Position numbers and translations under genes: made by a program | Notes under the pieces: generated by a model | The model's input: the letters and a program-made list of their open reading frames with translations, nothing else | What the model was told of the DNA's origin: nothing | Database searches by the model: none | Assembly (NCBI GenBank): GCA_022578605.1 | Contig: MU394060.1 | Coordinates: forward strand, 1 to 64,000 | Direction of reading: 5' to 3' | Length of the DNA stretch: 64,000 nucleotides | Source: Camillea tinctor | Taxonomy: Eukaryota; Ascomycota; Sordariomycetes; Xylariales; Xylariaceae | Part shown: piece by piece, positions 22,302 to 34,500 of the stretch | Numbering within the stretch: position 1 is the stretch's first letter | How the letters are laid out: each line of letters starts with the position of its first letter

Positions 22302-23762
22302 TCACAGGAGACCCAGATCTCTCTTCGCTCTTTCCATCTCAATCGCCCGTTGTTTCTCATTAATAGCATCATCTACCCCATCCATGATATCCATGAAAGT
22401 CTGGTAATCTTTGTCTAGCCCCTTAAAGTCGTACGGGGAGCGGATGTTGGTGTGCTCGATATAGAACTCCGAGTCTCGAGACTTATCCTTGACCCACTCC
22501 TTCCAGTAGTCGAGGAAACGTTCCTTGGTGAAGCAATTCGCGAGCTGCTCGACGGTGGTGAAGATCCGGTGCATGCCAGGACCCATCATCTGTTTCGCTG
22601 TCCCGGTCATTTCGCGAAACTGCACCTCAGCGAAGTCGAAGAAGCACAGTACATGCGAGCTGTAGATAGTCTCGCCCGTCTCGTGCAGCACGATAATACA
22701 GCCGCAGGACGTTGCTGACGCTGTCGTGTCGACATCTGTGTTGCCAGGGCCTGCGGCCTTCCATCCGGACCCGAACAAACGACCACCATAGTTGGAGAGT
22801 AGTGGTATTGGTAGGGTCTCGTGGCATTGTCTGATCTGGTACGAGCACCAAGGAAGTCCGGCGAGCCGAGGTAGCAGGCTTGGAGTACGTTGCTCTTGGC
22901 CTATCGCTGAGAGTATTTGGACATTTTCTACAAGAGGAAGCATCTTTCCCTCTCCGTAAAAGGGAGACAGGCGCTCTATGTCTCCGTCGCAATTTACCTT
23001 GACCGCAGGCCATATACTCGCTTTCTGATCCCCGCGTGCGTAGTCCTCGAATGGGAAACGAGTGGGTTCCACCAAACAAGGATTAAGTGCGGTATGCTTG
23101 TGATCATCAATTATATCTCTATAATCTTTCATGGTGATATCGACGCAGTTGATATAAGTCTCGATCGCGGCGAGATCAAGCCCGATCATGTTGGCTCCGG
23201 TGTAGCAGAAATAGAGAGCATCGTTGAAGATGATACGCGCGTGTCCCGGCTTGGTGAGTTTCATAATTGACTGGTTAATCTTATCCACACCAGATGGATT
23301 AACAAGGCAAATAAAGGAGTCGCTTCTGATACGACGTTTCTGTCTACGGGAGCCATCAACAGTGCTCCAGACCACATTTCTGCTGGGTATATCTTCGTCG
23401 AGGCCAAGGATAGTAAAAACGCTCCCGATCAGAGACCTTCTGTCGAGCCAGACGAAGCGCGGTTGCGGCTCATCAACAGGGAAGAGGATAGCACGAATAT
23501 GATGAGGTTTTCGTGCAAGGTCCTCTTCCTTCAAACGCTTGCATAGAATCTTATGTTCATGCCAGTCTAGTCTCTGACAATCGCTGTCACAATACCAAGT
23601 GCCACATGTTGGGCAGCGCAACTCGGCCTTCTGATCGCATATGATACACCAATCGGACACTTTTGTTTTAGAGCTTTCATCCTTCCTAAGAGGAGGCTCT
23701 GACGATAGATCGGTGAGACTGCTGATCTCGGAACGGTTCTCTTCATCGCTGCTGAACGGCAT
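22302..23762 (-). CDS. MYND-type zinc finger protein (paralog A)
   Basis: Single-exon protein of 486 residues. An N-terminal disordered stretch leads into a complete MYND finger with ligands Cys39, Cys42, Cys50, Cys53, Cys58, Cys62, His70 and Cys74. The finger is a protein-interaction module, so this is likely an adaptor or regulator. The remaining 400 residues carry no catalytic motif I know; no SET domain is visible. RAILFPVDEPQPRFVWL after the finger has a counterpart in the divergent neighbour on the plus strand (VILFPVKKNKPTFAWM), and both later share a K/SRPGHxR-like phrase, so the two are diverged paralogs. The start at 23762 is the first ATG of the frame. Function unknown. Confidence 0.87.
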   Translation of the reverse strand: MPFSSDEENRSEISSLTDLSSEPPLRKDESSKTKVSDWCIICDQKAELRCPTCGTWYCDSDCQRLDWHEHKILCKRLKEEDLARKPHHIRAILFPVDEPQPRFVWLDRRSLIGSVFTILGLDEDIPSRNVVWSTVDGSRRQKRRIRSDSFICLVNPSGVDKINQSIMKLTKPGHARIIFNDALYFCYTGANMIGLDLAAIETYINCVDITMKDYRDIIDDHKHTALNPCLVEPTRFPFEDYARGDQKASIWPAVKVNCDGDIERLSPFYGEGKMLPLVENVQILSAIGQEQRTPSLLPRLAGLPWCSYQIRQCHETLPIPLLSNYGGRLFGSGWKAAGPGNTDVDTTASATSCGCIIVLHETGETIYSSHVLCFFDFAEVQFREMTGTAKQMMGPGMHRIFTTVEQLANCFTKERFLDYWKEWVKDKSRDSEFYIEHTNIRSPYDFKGLDKDYQTFMDIMDGVDDAINEKQRAIEMERAKRDLGLL

Positions 23763-24589
23763 GGTTGAAGAAATGGAGGTTTGTAGCCTATGTTATTTAC
23801 TTTGTGTATGGTTAGAATACTCGATATCTGTAGAGCTGGTGTGTAGTACTTGTGGTTTTCAAATGAAGCTAGATTATCATACCATACGACCTCGATAAAT
23901 TGCCAATGGATTTTAGCATAAGATTAGAAAGGAAGGGTGAAAAGAGGTAGGGAGAGAGGTTGGTGATAGAAGCTGTAAGAATGAGAAGAAGAAGGTGCAG
24001 CTGTTTTTATACGGAAAGCATGTGTATTCCAAGGACGGTGACGGTGACATCAACTTGTAAAATAATGGGCAGGAGAAGAAGATGTGGAAGGTGGCAGCCC
24101 TAAGGAAATAAATATTATGATGTAGTTAGTTTGTACCAGTGGTTGGTCATCACCTAGGTAATGTTGATGTTTGTTTTGGCGCGAGTGAATTACTATTTTA
24201 CTCGAAATGTGTTGCTGGGGAAAACACTGAGGGAACTTTGCTATTTAAGGGGTACGGGCTTTGTCTAGGTACAAGTTCTAATTCACAATAGGCATATTAG
24301 GTAGGGATTGGAAAAACCAGACCATTGTCTACATGTGCCTCAAAACTTCCTCGTCAAGCATCTATTCACCCACCTCTTCTAAACCCATAGGCGCGCCCTT
24401 TAGTATTTACACCAAGGAAACCACTCAGGTACTCAAGTAGGAACAACACCTACAAACGACCTACACAATTTAATCCCACTCTAAGGAAACAACACCACCT
24501 AGTTACCTTTCTTAGTATGAATACACCATCGAATAGTCCAAGGAAGGAAGGTTCTCAAGATATCTCCTGAATCCCGACTTGCCACGACG
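23763..24589. other. shared divergent promoter region of two MYND genes
   Basis: Spacer of 827 bp between two head-to-head MYND paralogs, expected to hold both promoters. A purine-rich tract (GAGAAGAAGAAGG) lies near 23981-23996. No open frame of note. Confidence 0.5.
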
Positions 24590-25995
24590 ATGGCCCAGTC
24601 TACCCCTACCTACAACCCAGTCACATTCGACAATGTGGTCCTCAACTCCTGCATCATGTGCAAGAATGAAGGTACTATGAAATGTACCCAATGCGGTACC
24701 AGGTATTGCAGGTACGTATGGATGTTACCTTGGGGGTTGTCATAGGTATAACTTTGTACAAGTGACATGGGAGAATTAATTCTTGCCTCATTCCTATTTT
24801 TTTTTTTGGCACATTACACTCTTTTTTTTTCTTTTCAGGTTCACTACAAACAGTTAATTAATTAACAATTTATAGTGTCGCATGTCAAAGGCAGGATTGG
24901 CCATGCCACCAACATCTATGCAAGTCTTTCTATCAATTCACGGAAGATAGGAGACCGCTTGAGCCTCACAACTACCGTGTGATTTTATTCCCAGTGAAGA
25001 AAAACAAGCCCACATTTGCTTGGATGAAGTTTGATGACGATGGACAAGGTCCTGATGCACTGTCAGCCTCTGCTTTGCTAGGTGCGAGTGGTGGCTCCAT
25101 ACGTGAGCTGAATGATGTCGGCCAACCCCCCCTACGCTTAGGCTGTGGGCTCCGGGTCCTAGCGCCGGGAGATGGTCCTTTTCGAGCAATAGGACTTCGT
25201 CTTAACCGATCTATACTCTGGCTCTCCCGTCCCGGACATACGCGTGTGATGTACGGCGCTGTCGTGTTCCTTGCCTTTACCAGAGACACGACGGAGGTGG
25301 ACTGCTGGAAGGGGCTCCGACCTCACGATGCCACCTTTCGTGACTTCAGGTCGGCTATCGATTTTCTCCTCTTCCAACAAGTTGACTGCGTCGGCAATAC
25401 CAACCGCTTCCATGCCTTGTATGGTCTGAACAACACTGTCCAGCCGGCTGTGAAGATCAACTGCAGGGGTGACTGCATGCGATATCTAGAGTTAGGGTAT
25501 TATCCTGAGCTTTTCGAGACGGTCATAGTCCCCGCAAAGCCTATTACTCAGACACGGAAAACATCTTATTGGACATCTAAATTAGGCCTCTCTTGGGTGT
25601 GGCAGTCAGCATGCTATAAGGAAGACCTTGACGCCGAGGCCAAATACACCCCAAATGTTTCGCGTAATGCAGAGGCTCGCTTTTTTGTACTGGATCCGGA
25701 CAATCCATTCTACCAGGACATGTTCCACGACCAAATAAACATCGACCCGGCCTCTGGCACATTCGCCATCCCTCGGACGCTGCTCAATCTCGAGTTCGGC
25801 AGCATCATCGTCGTACACGAGAAGGGATTACCAATTCACCCAATGCATGTGTCCGTCTTTGTCGAGTTCGTCGCTCGCTCATTGGAGAGTTCGCGCTCGC
25901 TCATCGAAGTTGGTTATCGTGATCAAAAGATCCAACTGTTCGAAGTCGAAGCACTTGAGACCGTTGTGACTAAGGAGAAATTCCAGGCATTCTAG
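24590..25995 (+). CDS. MYND-type zinc finger protein (paralog B)
   Basis: Predicted exons 24590-24711 and 24876-25995 give 413 residues. The intron splits the finger: the splice of AG to TGTCGCATGT restores YCSVACQRQDWPCHQHLC. The complete ligand set is Cys21, Cys24, Cys32, Cys35, Cys40, Cys44, His52 and Cys56, with the same spacing as in the head-to-head neighbour. Without this intron the finger is lost, so the join is well supported. Downstream, VILFPVKKNKPTFAWM matches the neighbour, and the middle has WLSRPGHTRVMYGAVVF like the neighbour's KLTKPGHARIIFNDALYF. The C-terminal FVEFVARSLESSR and TVVTKEKFQAF parallel FDFAEVQFREM and TKERFLDYW. Role unknown, presumably protein-protein interaction through the finger. 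It is shorter at the C-terminus than paralog A. Confidence 0.85.
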
Positions 25996-26515
25996 GAGAT
26001 GACGCAGAGGAGAGCTTCACCTAACAGTCCGATACATCGACTACCTTCACCATATATATTTGAATCCAGCTGGTGATTGAAGGTCGTTGTCGTCGTAAAA
26101 AGAAAGGGCGCTGTAGTCGTTATAAGCACCTGGATATTGTTGTAAAAGGAGGGACTCAGCCTACTTAGGGGCGTCAAGATTCGGGACACCTGTACGCGAG
26201 TCTCCTCTATGTGCTTTGGTCAATAACTGGTGACTAACCACGCGGGAAGCAACACCTAGTGCTAGTCTATTGATGTCAGCATGGTAGATATAAAGGTAGA
26301 TAGGTGGCGAATCAAAAACGACGATGCTTACTAGGGGCTATGAAACTTACCTAAGACCATGTCTTCAGCTGAGACAGGTGTTCTGGGCGTGTACACATAG
26401 ATACTAACAATAATACCTAATGTTGTGAAATATTTATTCAAATATTTACAAACCCGTGTAACTTTTTCTTCTCACACTCGACACGCCCTCGACACGCCCT
26501 CGACACCGTATAGAG
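25996..26515. other. intergenic region
   Basis: About 520 bp between the second MYND gene and the PAF-acetylhydrolase-like gene. AT-rich, with a short tandem CTCGACACGCC repeat near 26478-26500 just upstream of the hydrolase start. Confidence 0.5.
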
Positions 26516-27760
26516 ATGACCATGTCCAGGTCCCGAAGCCCACCTACGTTCCCATACCTCCTCCTTATCCTCATCCTCGCATTCCCCTCCCTCAGCAACA
26601 CCACCATCACTCCATCCCCGATCCTCCTCCCCCCTCTCACAGGGCCCTACCCCATAGGCCTCACGCACATCGAGTTTGTCGACCCCTCACGCGCCACAAA
26701 CGGGTCATCTCCCTCCCTCTCTTCCTCCTCGTCACCATTCCGAACCCTCATGCTCAGCGTCTTCTACCCCACAACCCCCAACCCCGACCCCTTCTCCAAC
26801 CCACATTCCCCTTCCCCACCTCTCGCCCCCCAATTCCCCCCTTTAACCAGCCCCCGCATCGACGCCCTCCTCTCCCTCCCCGCGGGTACTTCCGCGCGCC
26901 TCCTTACGCGCGCCTACCCGCACGCCCCCTTCCCCCCGCCACAGACCCCAACCCTGCTCTTCAGCCCCGGCTTCGGGCTCGCGCGCGGTCTCTACACCAC
27001 GCTGCTGTCCGCGCTCGCGGCGCGGGGGTGGACCGTCGTAGCGCTGGACCACCCCGGCGACGCGCTCGCAGTCGAGTACCCCGACGGAACCGTCGCGCTG
27101 CCGCGGCCTGGGTGGGAGGCCTGGCCGCTACCGACGGCGGACGTGGAGGAGGCGTTGCGGGTAAGGGCGGGGGATCTAGGGGTGGTGGGGGAGTGGGTTG
27201 GGGGGGGAGGGCTAGAGGGAGGGGGAGGGGGAGGGGGGCGGTGTGTGGTGATGGGGGGAGTGAAAATAAAGGATAAGGAGAATCAGGGGAACAGAAAAAT
27301 AGGGGTGTTCGGGCACTCGTTCGGTGGCGCCGCGTCGGTGCAGATGCTCGCGGATAAGCCGGACTTAGTCGCCGCGGCGGTTGATCTGGACGGGTACTTG
27401 TACGGGCCGGTGGTGCGGGACGGGGTGGGCACGCGCAAGCCGGTGCTGGTGATGGGGTTCCCGGAGCACTTCGCTACAGACGATCCCGATGCCGCAGCTC
27501 CCGGGTGGCCGGCGCTGCGGGGGTGGAGGCGGGACTTCACGGTCGCGGGGACCGTGCACGAGAGCTTCTCGGATGTCCCCGTGCTGGCGGATCTCTTGGG
27601 CGAGGAGCCGGTGGGGGCAGTGGGCGGAGCGCGGATGGTGCAGATCATGGAGATGTACGTGGATGCATTTTTTAGGAAGTTCTTGTTAGGGGCCGATGAC
27701 GAGAGTCTGCTGAGCGGGAACAGCAGCACGTTTCCAGAAGTGTCACTAAGAAGAGGCTAA
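26516..27760 (+). CDS. secreted alpha/beta hydrolase, PAF-acetylhydrolase-like
   Basis: Single-exon protein of 414 residues. A hydrophobic N-terminal segment (YLLLILILAFPSLS) looks like a signal peptide, so secretion or entry to the secretory path is likely. The fold resembles type II platelet-activating-factor acetylhydrolases, which cleave short acyl chains from phospholipids: GPYPIGLTHIEF and FYPTTPN near the start, the oxyanion-side FSPGFG, nucleophile elbow GHSFGG with Ser268, an acid candidate Asp292 in LDGYLYG, and His348 in GTVHES. Order and spacing fit the family. A glycine-rich insert (about residues 225-245) precedes the nucleophile and is encoded by G-rich DNA. A second in-frame ATG lies two codons downstream. 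Substrate is unknown. The small orphan gene on the minus strand converges on it. Confidence 0.85.
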   Translation: MTMSRSRSPPTFPYLLLILILAFPSLSNTTITPSPILLPPLTGPYPIGLTHIEFVDPSRATNGSSPSLSSSSSPFRTLMLSVFYPTTPNPDPFSNPHSPSPPLAPQFPPLTSPRIDALLSLPAGTSARLLTRAYPHAPFPPPQTPTLLFSPGFGLARGLYTTLLSALAARGWTVVALDHPGDALAVEYPDGTVALPRPGWEAWPLPTADVEEALRVRAGDLGVVGEWVGGGGLEGGGGGGGRCVVMGGVKIKDKENQGNRKIGVFGHSFGGAASVQMLADKPDLVAAAVDLDGYLYGPVVRDGVGTRKPVLVMGFPEHFATDDPDAAAPGWPALRGWRRDFTVAGTVHESFSDVPVLADLLGEEPVGAVGGARMVQIMEMYVDAFFRKFLLGADDESLLSGNSSTFPEVSLRRG

Positions 27761-27943
27761 GTTAAGCACGAGGGACTGGATAAAAATAGTTAGAATTTGT
27801 ATGAAATTACCTTGAAATTCATTACAATTTGTTTATGTATTTCTAAATTCTAATGTAGGTACGTATAAAACCAGTAAACTACCTAGGTATGTATGTCAAA
27901 TATCATCCTATGCACAATATGAATGTATGCTGCAAGTTTCAGT

Positions 27944-28426
27944 TTAAAATTTCTCGATGAACCGCGAGGGCCGTCCGAGAGGCTGTCTCTTCCTCTTGCC
28001 ACCAGCCTTGCGATAGCATTCCCACATGACTCGATCCAGATAGATCAAGCCGTATGACGCGCCGCCGTCGTTGAGAGCGCGATATATTATTTTAGCAGCC
28101 TCCTTGATGGAGGACTCGTATTGCTTGTTAATCTCCTTGCCGTCCTCATAGCTTATGTCTCTGGGCAGAGCCTCTTGAGCGACGAACTCTGAAAGGTCTT
28201 CCACGGCTTTTATGCTGGTGCGAATCATTTCCCATTCTAGAGTTTTGAGGTTCCGTATGAAGGCCAGCCGGTTGCCGTCCTTGTCCGTCAAGATGCCCTC
28301 GGGGTAATTTACGCCTATAATCTGGCAGACTAGCTCGTCCACAGATGGGCATTTGGGAAATTCATGAGCATAGACAGCCCAGAAGCTGATCGAGGGGTCC
28401 GGTGATGCCATTTCTATCCGAGACAT
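27944..28426 (-). CDS. small uncharacterised protein (160 aa)
   Basis: Single-exon frame MSRIEMASPD to RPSRFIEKF. It has a balanced amino-acid make-up, acidic first half and basic end (GGKRKRQPLGRPSR), with no membrane segment or signal peptide. I do not recognise the family. The repeated helix-like stretches (KAVEDLSEFVAQEAL, SSIKEAAKIIYRAL) suggest a mainly helical fold. It converges on the PAF-acetylhydrolase-like gene. It could be a lineage-specific gene; the length and clean frame favour a real gene, but there is no homology support. Confidence 0.6.
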   Translation of the reverse strand: MSRIEMASPDPSISFWAVYAHEFPKCPSVDELVCQIIGVNYPEGILTDKDGNRLAFIRNLKTLEWEMIRTSIKAVEDLSEFVAQEALPRDISYEDGKEINKQYESSIKEAAKIIYRALNDGGASYGLIYLDRVMWECYRKAGGKRKRQPLGRPSRFIEKF

Positions 28427-30808
28427 ATTGTTAAGTAATAGAGAATTCTCAGGGGTATGGGTTTTTATGATGCTGTGTGTATATTGTTAATATTGCAGTA
28501 TACTATGGTAGCCCAGAAGGTATGAGCTTCGGAGTTCCAGCCCCTTAAATAGAACAATTATAGTATTAGCACAAGAACATTGGTCTTTGTTGAAAATGGA
28601 ACAATATTATCTAGGTTTGAATCCTGATAGTTTCACCCTTTGTTGCTGTGGGTTATTCTTAGAAGCTTTCAATCTAATTGACATCATTTTATTGAAAGGA
28701 AAGTGATAGCATGTTTCAATCATACAGAGACAATAAGGAAATGTCCTCGGTTTGAAAGTCTACCTGCCTAGGCTCAAGGAAAATAAATAGAGGAAGACAA
28801 CAAGATGGCTCAGATTAATGCAATTTATATTTTTATGGAACTTATAGATGCAATAGTGGTAGTAGAATAAACAAGAAAAAGAGAGACAGCAAAATAGGGG
28901 GGCTCTAGATGGAGGAGAAAGTAAGAAAGATAGGTTAGCGATCAAAAAAAAGGGGGTATAGGAAATCCTTGGGAAGACTGGTTACCTATTTAACTGCATG
29001 TGATAGTGTCTTACTATAACACTACCTCATATGATACAATACACGTATACACATACATACTAAGGTAAAAGATATAGCACAATGAGGTAATTATTCTAGT
29101 ATTTCTTGGCAGTCTATACTATTGTTCCTTGCTCACATAGACAACTATATGTACGGATCTATGCATCGGTAAATGTATCTGAAAGAACACAAAGGGGAAA
29201 ATTTCTCCCTGCTGCAATTTCGAGATTCCGTCTTCTTCGTGAGAAGCTTGTTTCGATCAGGAGATGATAAGCTGTGACCGGGCTAACTGGGGATAGGTTG
29301 GATGATCTGAGTTATACTGATTGGAGGGAGCTGTCGAGATTAGGTAGTCACACAGGAGGAATGTGATTGCATGTGAGTGTGAGTGTGAGTGTATGTGTAA
29401 ATATATGTATGTGTATGGGGGTGTATGTATGTATATATGTATACACGGAGTATGCGAGCTCTTATCCAAACATCCCACCAAGATACTTAGTATTTGCATA
29501 ACACATCATTCCCACGTGTAATGTACTTAGCATGGTGCTACTTTGAACTAGGCACTATTCGTGGGCGAGCGTGTACGACGTACCTATCACATCGGGCTAA
29601 GTTACACAAATAGGTACACAAGGTACTCGTTGCTACGTACTACTACTAGTAGTACTTCACCCTTCTATCAATAATTGTCTGCGGAGTTTTATCGGAATGC
29701 CGAATTTTGCATTGGGTAGTTCTATGCCTATCTAGTACCCATACTAACATAACTACCTACCTAAGTATAATTAGGGAAGGCTTCCTTCCCTACATACATC
29801 TCAATCTGTAAGTACTTGCATGATAATTTTTAGGTAAGGCAGGTACGCGGTCGCCACTACTCATTGACAAGGACAGATGATGCCATGGGAAGGTGCGGAC
29901 TCGTGCGGACTTGTGCGGCCGCACTCCTACCTGTTGACTGTTGACTTGTCGCCTCCGACGCTCGGACGGTGTTGTTTAGTGCGAAGGTTTCTCAAGGTTC
30001 CTCAACGTCAGAACTCTCTCAACCCTAAAATTTTATTTTGCAGGTATACGTAGATTTCCCCAACCCGATGTCGGTGAGTCGGTGCAAGCAACCCCGAAAA
30101 TATTTGGAGAAATAGGAGAACAATATAAATATTTAACGGTCAAAAATAAACTTCATAGCTATGCTTTAGTACATATTTACAACCACCACGTTCGCGATCA
30201 CGACAACCACAGCACAAAAAAAATAATTGACATGGAAGCGCGGGTAGATGGTGGGATGGCCTTGTCCGGCACTCACTAGTCAGGTAGAAAAATAGTTGAA
30301 TCGACCAAGACAAGCGGGTGCATCACGCCATGACGATGTCCGAGTCGGGATTAGCGAGATGAAGATATGGAGCTGGTGGTGGATACTTTGAAGGGATAAG
30401 CAAGCAACGACACCGTTACCCAGGCTCCGACAAAGGACCACAAGAAAGTGGGTTGGTTAGTAGAGTTTTCTGATGATGGCGGAGAAATAAATAGATAAGA
30501 AAAGAAGAAGAAGGAAAAAAAGAAAAAGAAAAGGGAAAGAAGAAAAAAAAAGAGGAAACTGTGGAAACCGTGGGAAGTTACATACATATCAAACAACTTA
30601 TCTATCTCTACATCCCACCTTCCACCCCTCTTATAATATTTAACTAGGTTAGCAGTTACACGACACTACTTATTAGTAGCAGACCCTTACACCAACACTC
30701 ACACTTACACCTACGCCTACACTTAAATCTTCTCTACTTCTCTCATCACTTTACCTTCTTCTTCTTCTCCTTCTAACCATAATCTACTACCATCTTCCAC
30801 CATTCATC
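28427..30808. other. intergenic region upstream of peroxiredoxin
   Basis: About 2.4 kb with no supported gene. It contains a GT/GAGT/GTAT microsatellite at 29368-29440, a poly-purine tract at 30500-30560 and a pyrimidine-rich TTCTTCTTCTCC leader just before the peroxiredoxin ATG. Confidence 0.5.
29368..29440 (+). repeat. compound GTGA/GTAT microsatellite
   Basis: TGTGAG repeats pass into GTAT/TATG repeats (GTATGTATGTATATATGTAT). Simple sequence, no inferred role. Confidence 0.7.
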
Positions 30809-31535
30809 ATGTCGACCGCCTTCGTTCAGAAACCGGCTCCTGCCTTCACTGCCACCACCGTCTTCCCAGGCGGTGAGTTCAAGGACATCTCTCTGTCCGA
30901 CTTCCTTGGCCAGTGGTATGTTCCTACCGACCATACACTCTCTATCTTTTACGAAGGCGAGAGCGATGTATGTTAAGATCAATGCTAACAAACACTCTAG
31001 GGTCGTTCTCCTCTTCTACCCTCTAGACTTCACCTTCGTCTGCCCGACCGAGATCATCCAGTACAATGATGCCCTGCCCCGCTTCAACGCCATCAACACC
31101 ACTGTGCTCGGTGTCTCGACCGACTCTCACTTCTCTCACTTGGCCTGGACCAACCAACCCCGCAAGCAGGGTGGTCTCGGCTCTGACCTCCAGCTGCCCC
31201 TTGTGGCTGACAAGTCACAGAAGATCTCGCGCAGCTACGGCGTGTTGATCGAGGAGGAGGGTGTTGCTCTCCGTGGTCTTTTCATTATCGACCCCAAGGG
31301 TGTGCTGCGCCAGATCACCGTCAATGACTTGCCCGTCGGCCGCAACGTTGAGGAGACCATCCGTCTCGTTGAGGCCTTCCAGTTTACCGACGAGCACGGT
31401 GAGGTCTGCCCCGCCGGCTGGCAGAACGGCGGCAAGACCATGAAGGCCGACCCCAAGGGCTCGCTTGAGTACTTCGCCACCCAGGGCGAGAATGGCGTCG
31501 CTGAGGACTCTAAGAAGAGACTCCGTGTCGCTTAA
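30809..31535 (+). CDS. typical 2-Cys peroxiredoxin (Tsa1/AhpC class)
   Basis: Thioredoxin-dependent peroxidase that reduces hydrogen peroxide and organic peroxides; likely cytosolic because no targeting peptide is visible. Predicted exons 30809-30915 and 31001-31535 give 213 residues. Peroxidatic Cys50 lies in DFTFVCPTE and resolving Cys172 in VCPAGW, matching the usual spacing of this class. The GGLG motif and a Tyr-Phe pair near the C-terminus (SLEYF) are both present. In eukaryotic Prx1-class enzymes these two elements together mark sensitivity to overoxidation, allowing a peroxide-signalling or chaperone role. The start at 30809 ([11 protein letters not shown]) suits the family; the open frame that begins inside the intron at 30873 does not. 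Spliced exon junction reads [15 protein letters not shown]. Confidence 0.95.
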
Positions 31536-34500
31536 GTCGAGGGGTGAGAAAATAACACAACACACAAAAAAAACCCACAAGAACTTAAAACCAACATGAC
31601 GTATAAAACGAAAAACGAAAAATGATGACGACCTTTGGCAACGGGAACATACATGATGTGATAAATGGTGGGGGATAGACATGGTTAGATTTACAGGCTA
31701 GACTGATGATACACCACAAGACCAAGACCAAGACAAGACAGACTAGACTATACCAGCAATGCCTCACTCACGATAGACATAGATCAATGGATGACCCGTT
31801 GTTTACTAATGACAACAATACCTTCTTGCTTATCCACATAACTTGCCTCTTAATCAGTGATATCTATGCATGTGTTCTAGGATGATATATAAGTGCAACG
31901 CTGCAGCACGCACTCAGCTACATATCTAACTTATGTGAGTAGCTATCCCCAAGCTGTGTAATGACGTGTTTGCACCCCTCATTGGTGCCCATGGGATACT
32001 ACTGTGCTCTAGAACATCCAGAACCGAAACACCTAAATCGACTAATTACTACCTCTGTACCTAGGTAATGCAGATGCTCCCCTTTTCTAGACTAGCTCTA
32101 TCCCGGCTGCACACGGTAGGTAGGTAGTAGGTAGCTACTAGGTAGTTAGGTCGATCGACTAGATATAGCTAATAATAGGCATACCAATCAGTGATAATTT
32201 GAGATTTGGAGTAGAGCAATTATGACTATACATGCATAGACTCAGTACATTTGTAGGCGTGAAATCTTTTATTTCATGTTGCCCAACTCTAGTATGTATT
32301 GTCAAAACGATAATCTAGATATAACTACCAAACTACATCAACACGACGAACTTTCTCCTTCAATGTTACCTAATCTACCTAGGTAACCTATACAACTTCA
32401 CCGCACTTCTCTTCTCACCGCTAGCATTTTTCTACCTACATATACTGATCTCTTCTCCATCAATAGAGGCTGCTTTAGGAAGATAACATTGGACCAAAAA
32501 AGGGAAAAAAGCAACATAATATAGCATGGCAAACGTGGCGCCCTGTATAACCCCGGCAACACGGCACATTTCGGGTACTTGCAACACACCAATAATATAT
32601 TAACATAACTTATTAGGTTCGTGGTTCAATAAGTACCCAAATTAAGCAGAATTGAAACCAATAATCATTGATGATGTGTATGTAACTATAGCTACATGCA
32701 TACACAAGCTATGTTGTTTTATTATTGTTCACTATCATTCATGTGTTTTTTTCCTTGTATGGTTTGTAGTTCGATGGGTGTTGTGGTACTACGAGTAACG
32801 ATGAATTATCGGTGAAGAGATCGCGGTCAAACTCTCCACGTAAGGAAGGAATTGGAGAGCTAGGTAGATTTATTTGTCGTTCATGTTGTTCCGTTGGCTC
32901 TGCATGAGGAGTTTTAAATGGGTATTGTAGGAGTATGACTACGATGAGAAATGTGTGAACAGATTCATGGGTACCAATCGCCTCCTCGGACGTAGATGTA
33001 CAGACATATATGTATAGTCCTCGCTTTCAAACGTAAGTAGGTAGGATAAGCTAACTAACTAATGTATACACATCAGATCAAGGCAGCTATAACTTAGACA
33101 TGGAGATCTAGATCAGATCACCTATCTACCTACTCGCCTTACCAGCCTGCTTAACTTCATCTGAGGCGATCAGATGCAGGCACAGAAAACGAAAAGTTAG
33201 AAGGAAAAGGGGGGAACCAATGAAGAATCCCATCACCCACCCAGCACAGGAAGGGGTGCCACACACAGAGCTGAAGACCTCTGTGACTTTTTGTGGATGA
33301 CGACGGATTGTAGCATCGTGGGACCAATGAAGGAGGCTGAAGCCCAACCACTCGGATTTACGGTAGTAGCGTACACCACAGCTGGGATAAGGGGGGGGGC
33401 AAGGGGTGTTTCTTTACAGGGATCATCGTGTAAGGCGTTCGCTAAGAAACGACCCTATACTACCTACACTGCAACTAGGATAGGTGGTATAGCAGTGTGC
33501 TAGCTCTCTTATACGAGTTGGGTCGAAGGTGAGATCTAAAACCACTGCACGGGCTGCATCACCACTTGCATCGTCAACCCAACCCCGCTATTTTCTTCTT
33601 TTTTTCCACTGCCCCACTGCAAAGAAGGGCTGGAATAGGAATCGTAAAAACCTACTTAATCTGGTGGCAGGCAAGCATGAGAACGGGTGGTAAATTCCCG
33701 TAAATTCCTAAGTTACCTCCTAGTTAGATATCATGGGGTAGCACAGATGAAAGTCAGAATAGATATCTGGTGATAGTATGTCTTATATGCTGTACATATA
33801 GGTGGGAATACACGTGAGTCTTCTAATCGAAGTAAAAACCTGCGTCATACCCATGCTTTCAGGACTTATATCTTCATACGATTTTGAAAATGCCTACCTA
33901 ATCTACTTACATACATCATCTTCTCTCGTGTATGTATGTACTATATGTAGGTGCCGGATAGCCTGAGTACATGCAACCAATTACTTACCACTTACACCAT
34001 CGACCAAGGAAAAAAAAGGAAGAAGAAAAAAGAAAAGCTCCGGAATTTAAAACAACTTATCCATCTCCCCTTCTCCAAAAAGGAACCCCCCTCCCCACCA
34101 CTCCCCATCCCCGATCTTGCTTCCCTGGATCCGGGTACCACCGCATCACCTTCGACGTCATAAGCGTTCAGTTTCAAAATCATGGTATGAAAGTGTACTT
34201 CCCATCCGCACATACTGCACGACATAATATTGTCTGCTTGTCTCCGTATTTTCTATTTTTTTTCTTAATTCTCCGTCTTTGGATTATCTTATAACTTAAT
34301 TAAAAACAATACGGGTTGGCTTGACGACATATATATACACAACGGGACGTATCGAAGAGGGAGTTTTCCCCTACTTTTCCTATCAGGCACACGTACATAC
34401 ACAAACACTTAACGCTGCATTCCATATATAAAAAGACTAGGACAAGAGAAGTACTCTTACCTCACCATTTAACTAGGGGGGTTAAGAACGAACAAAACCC

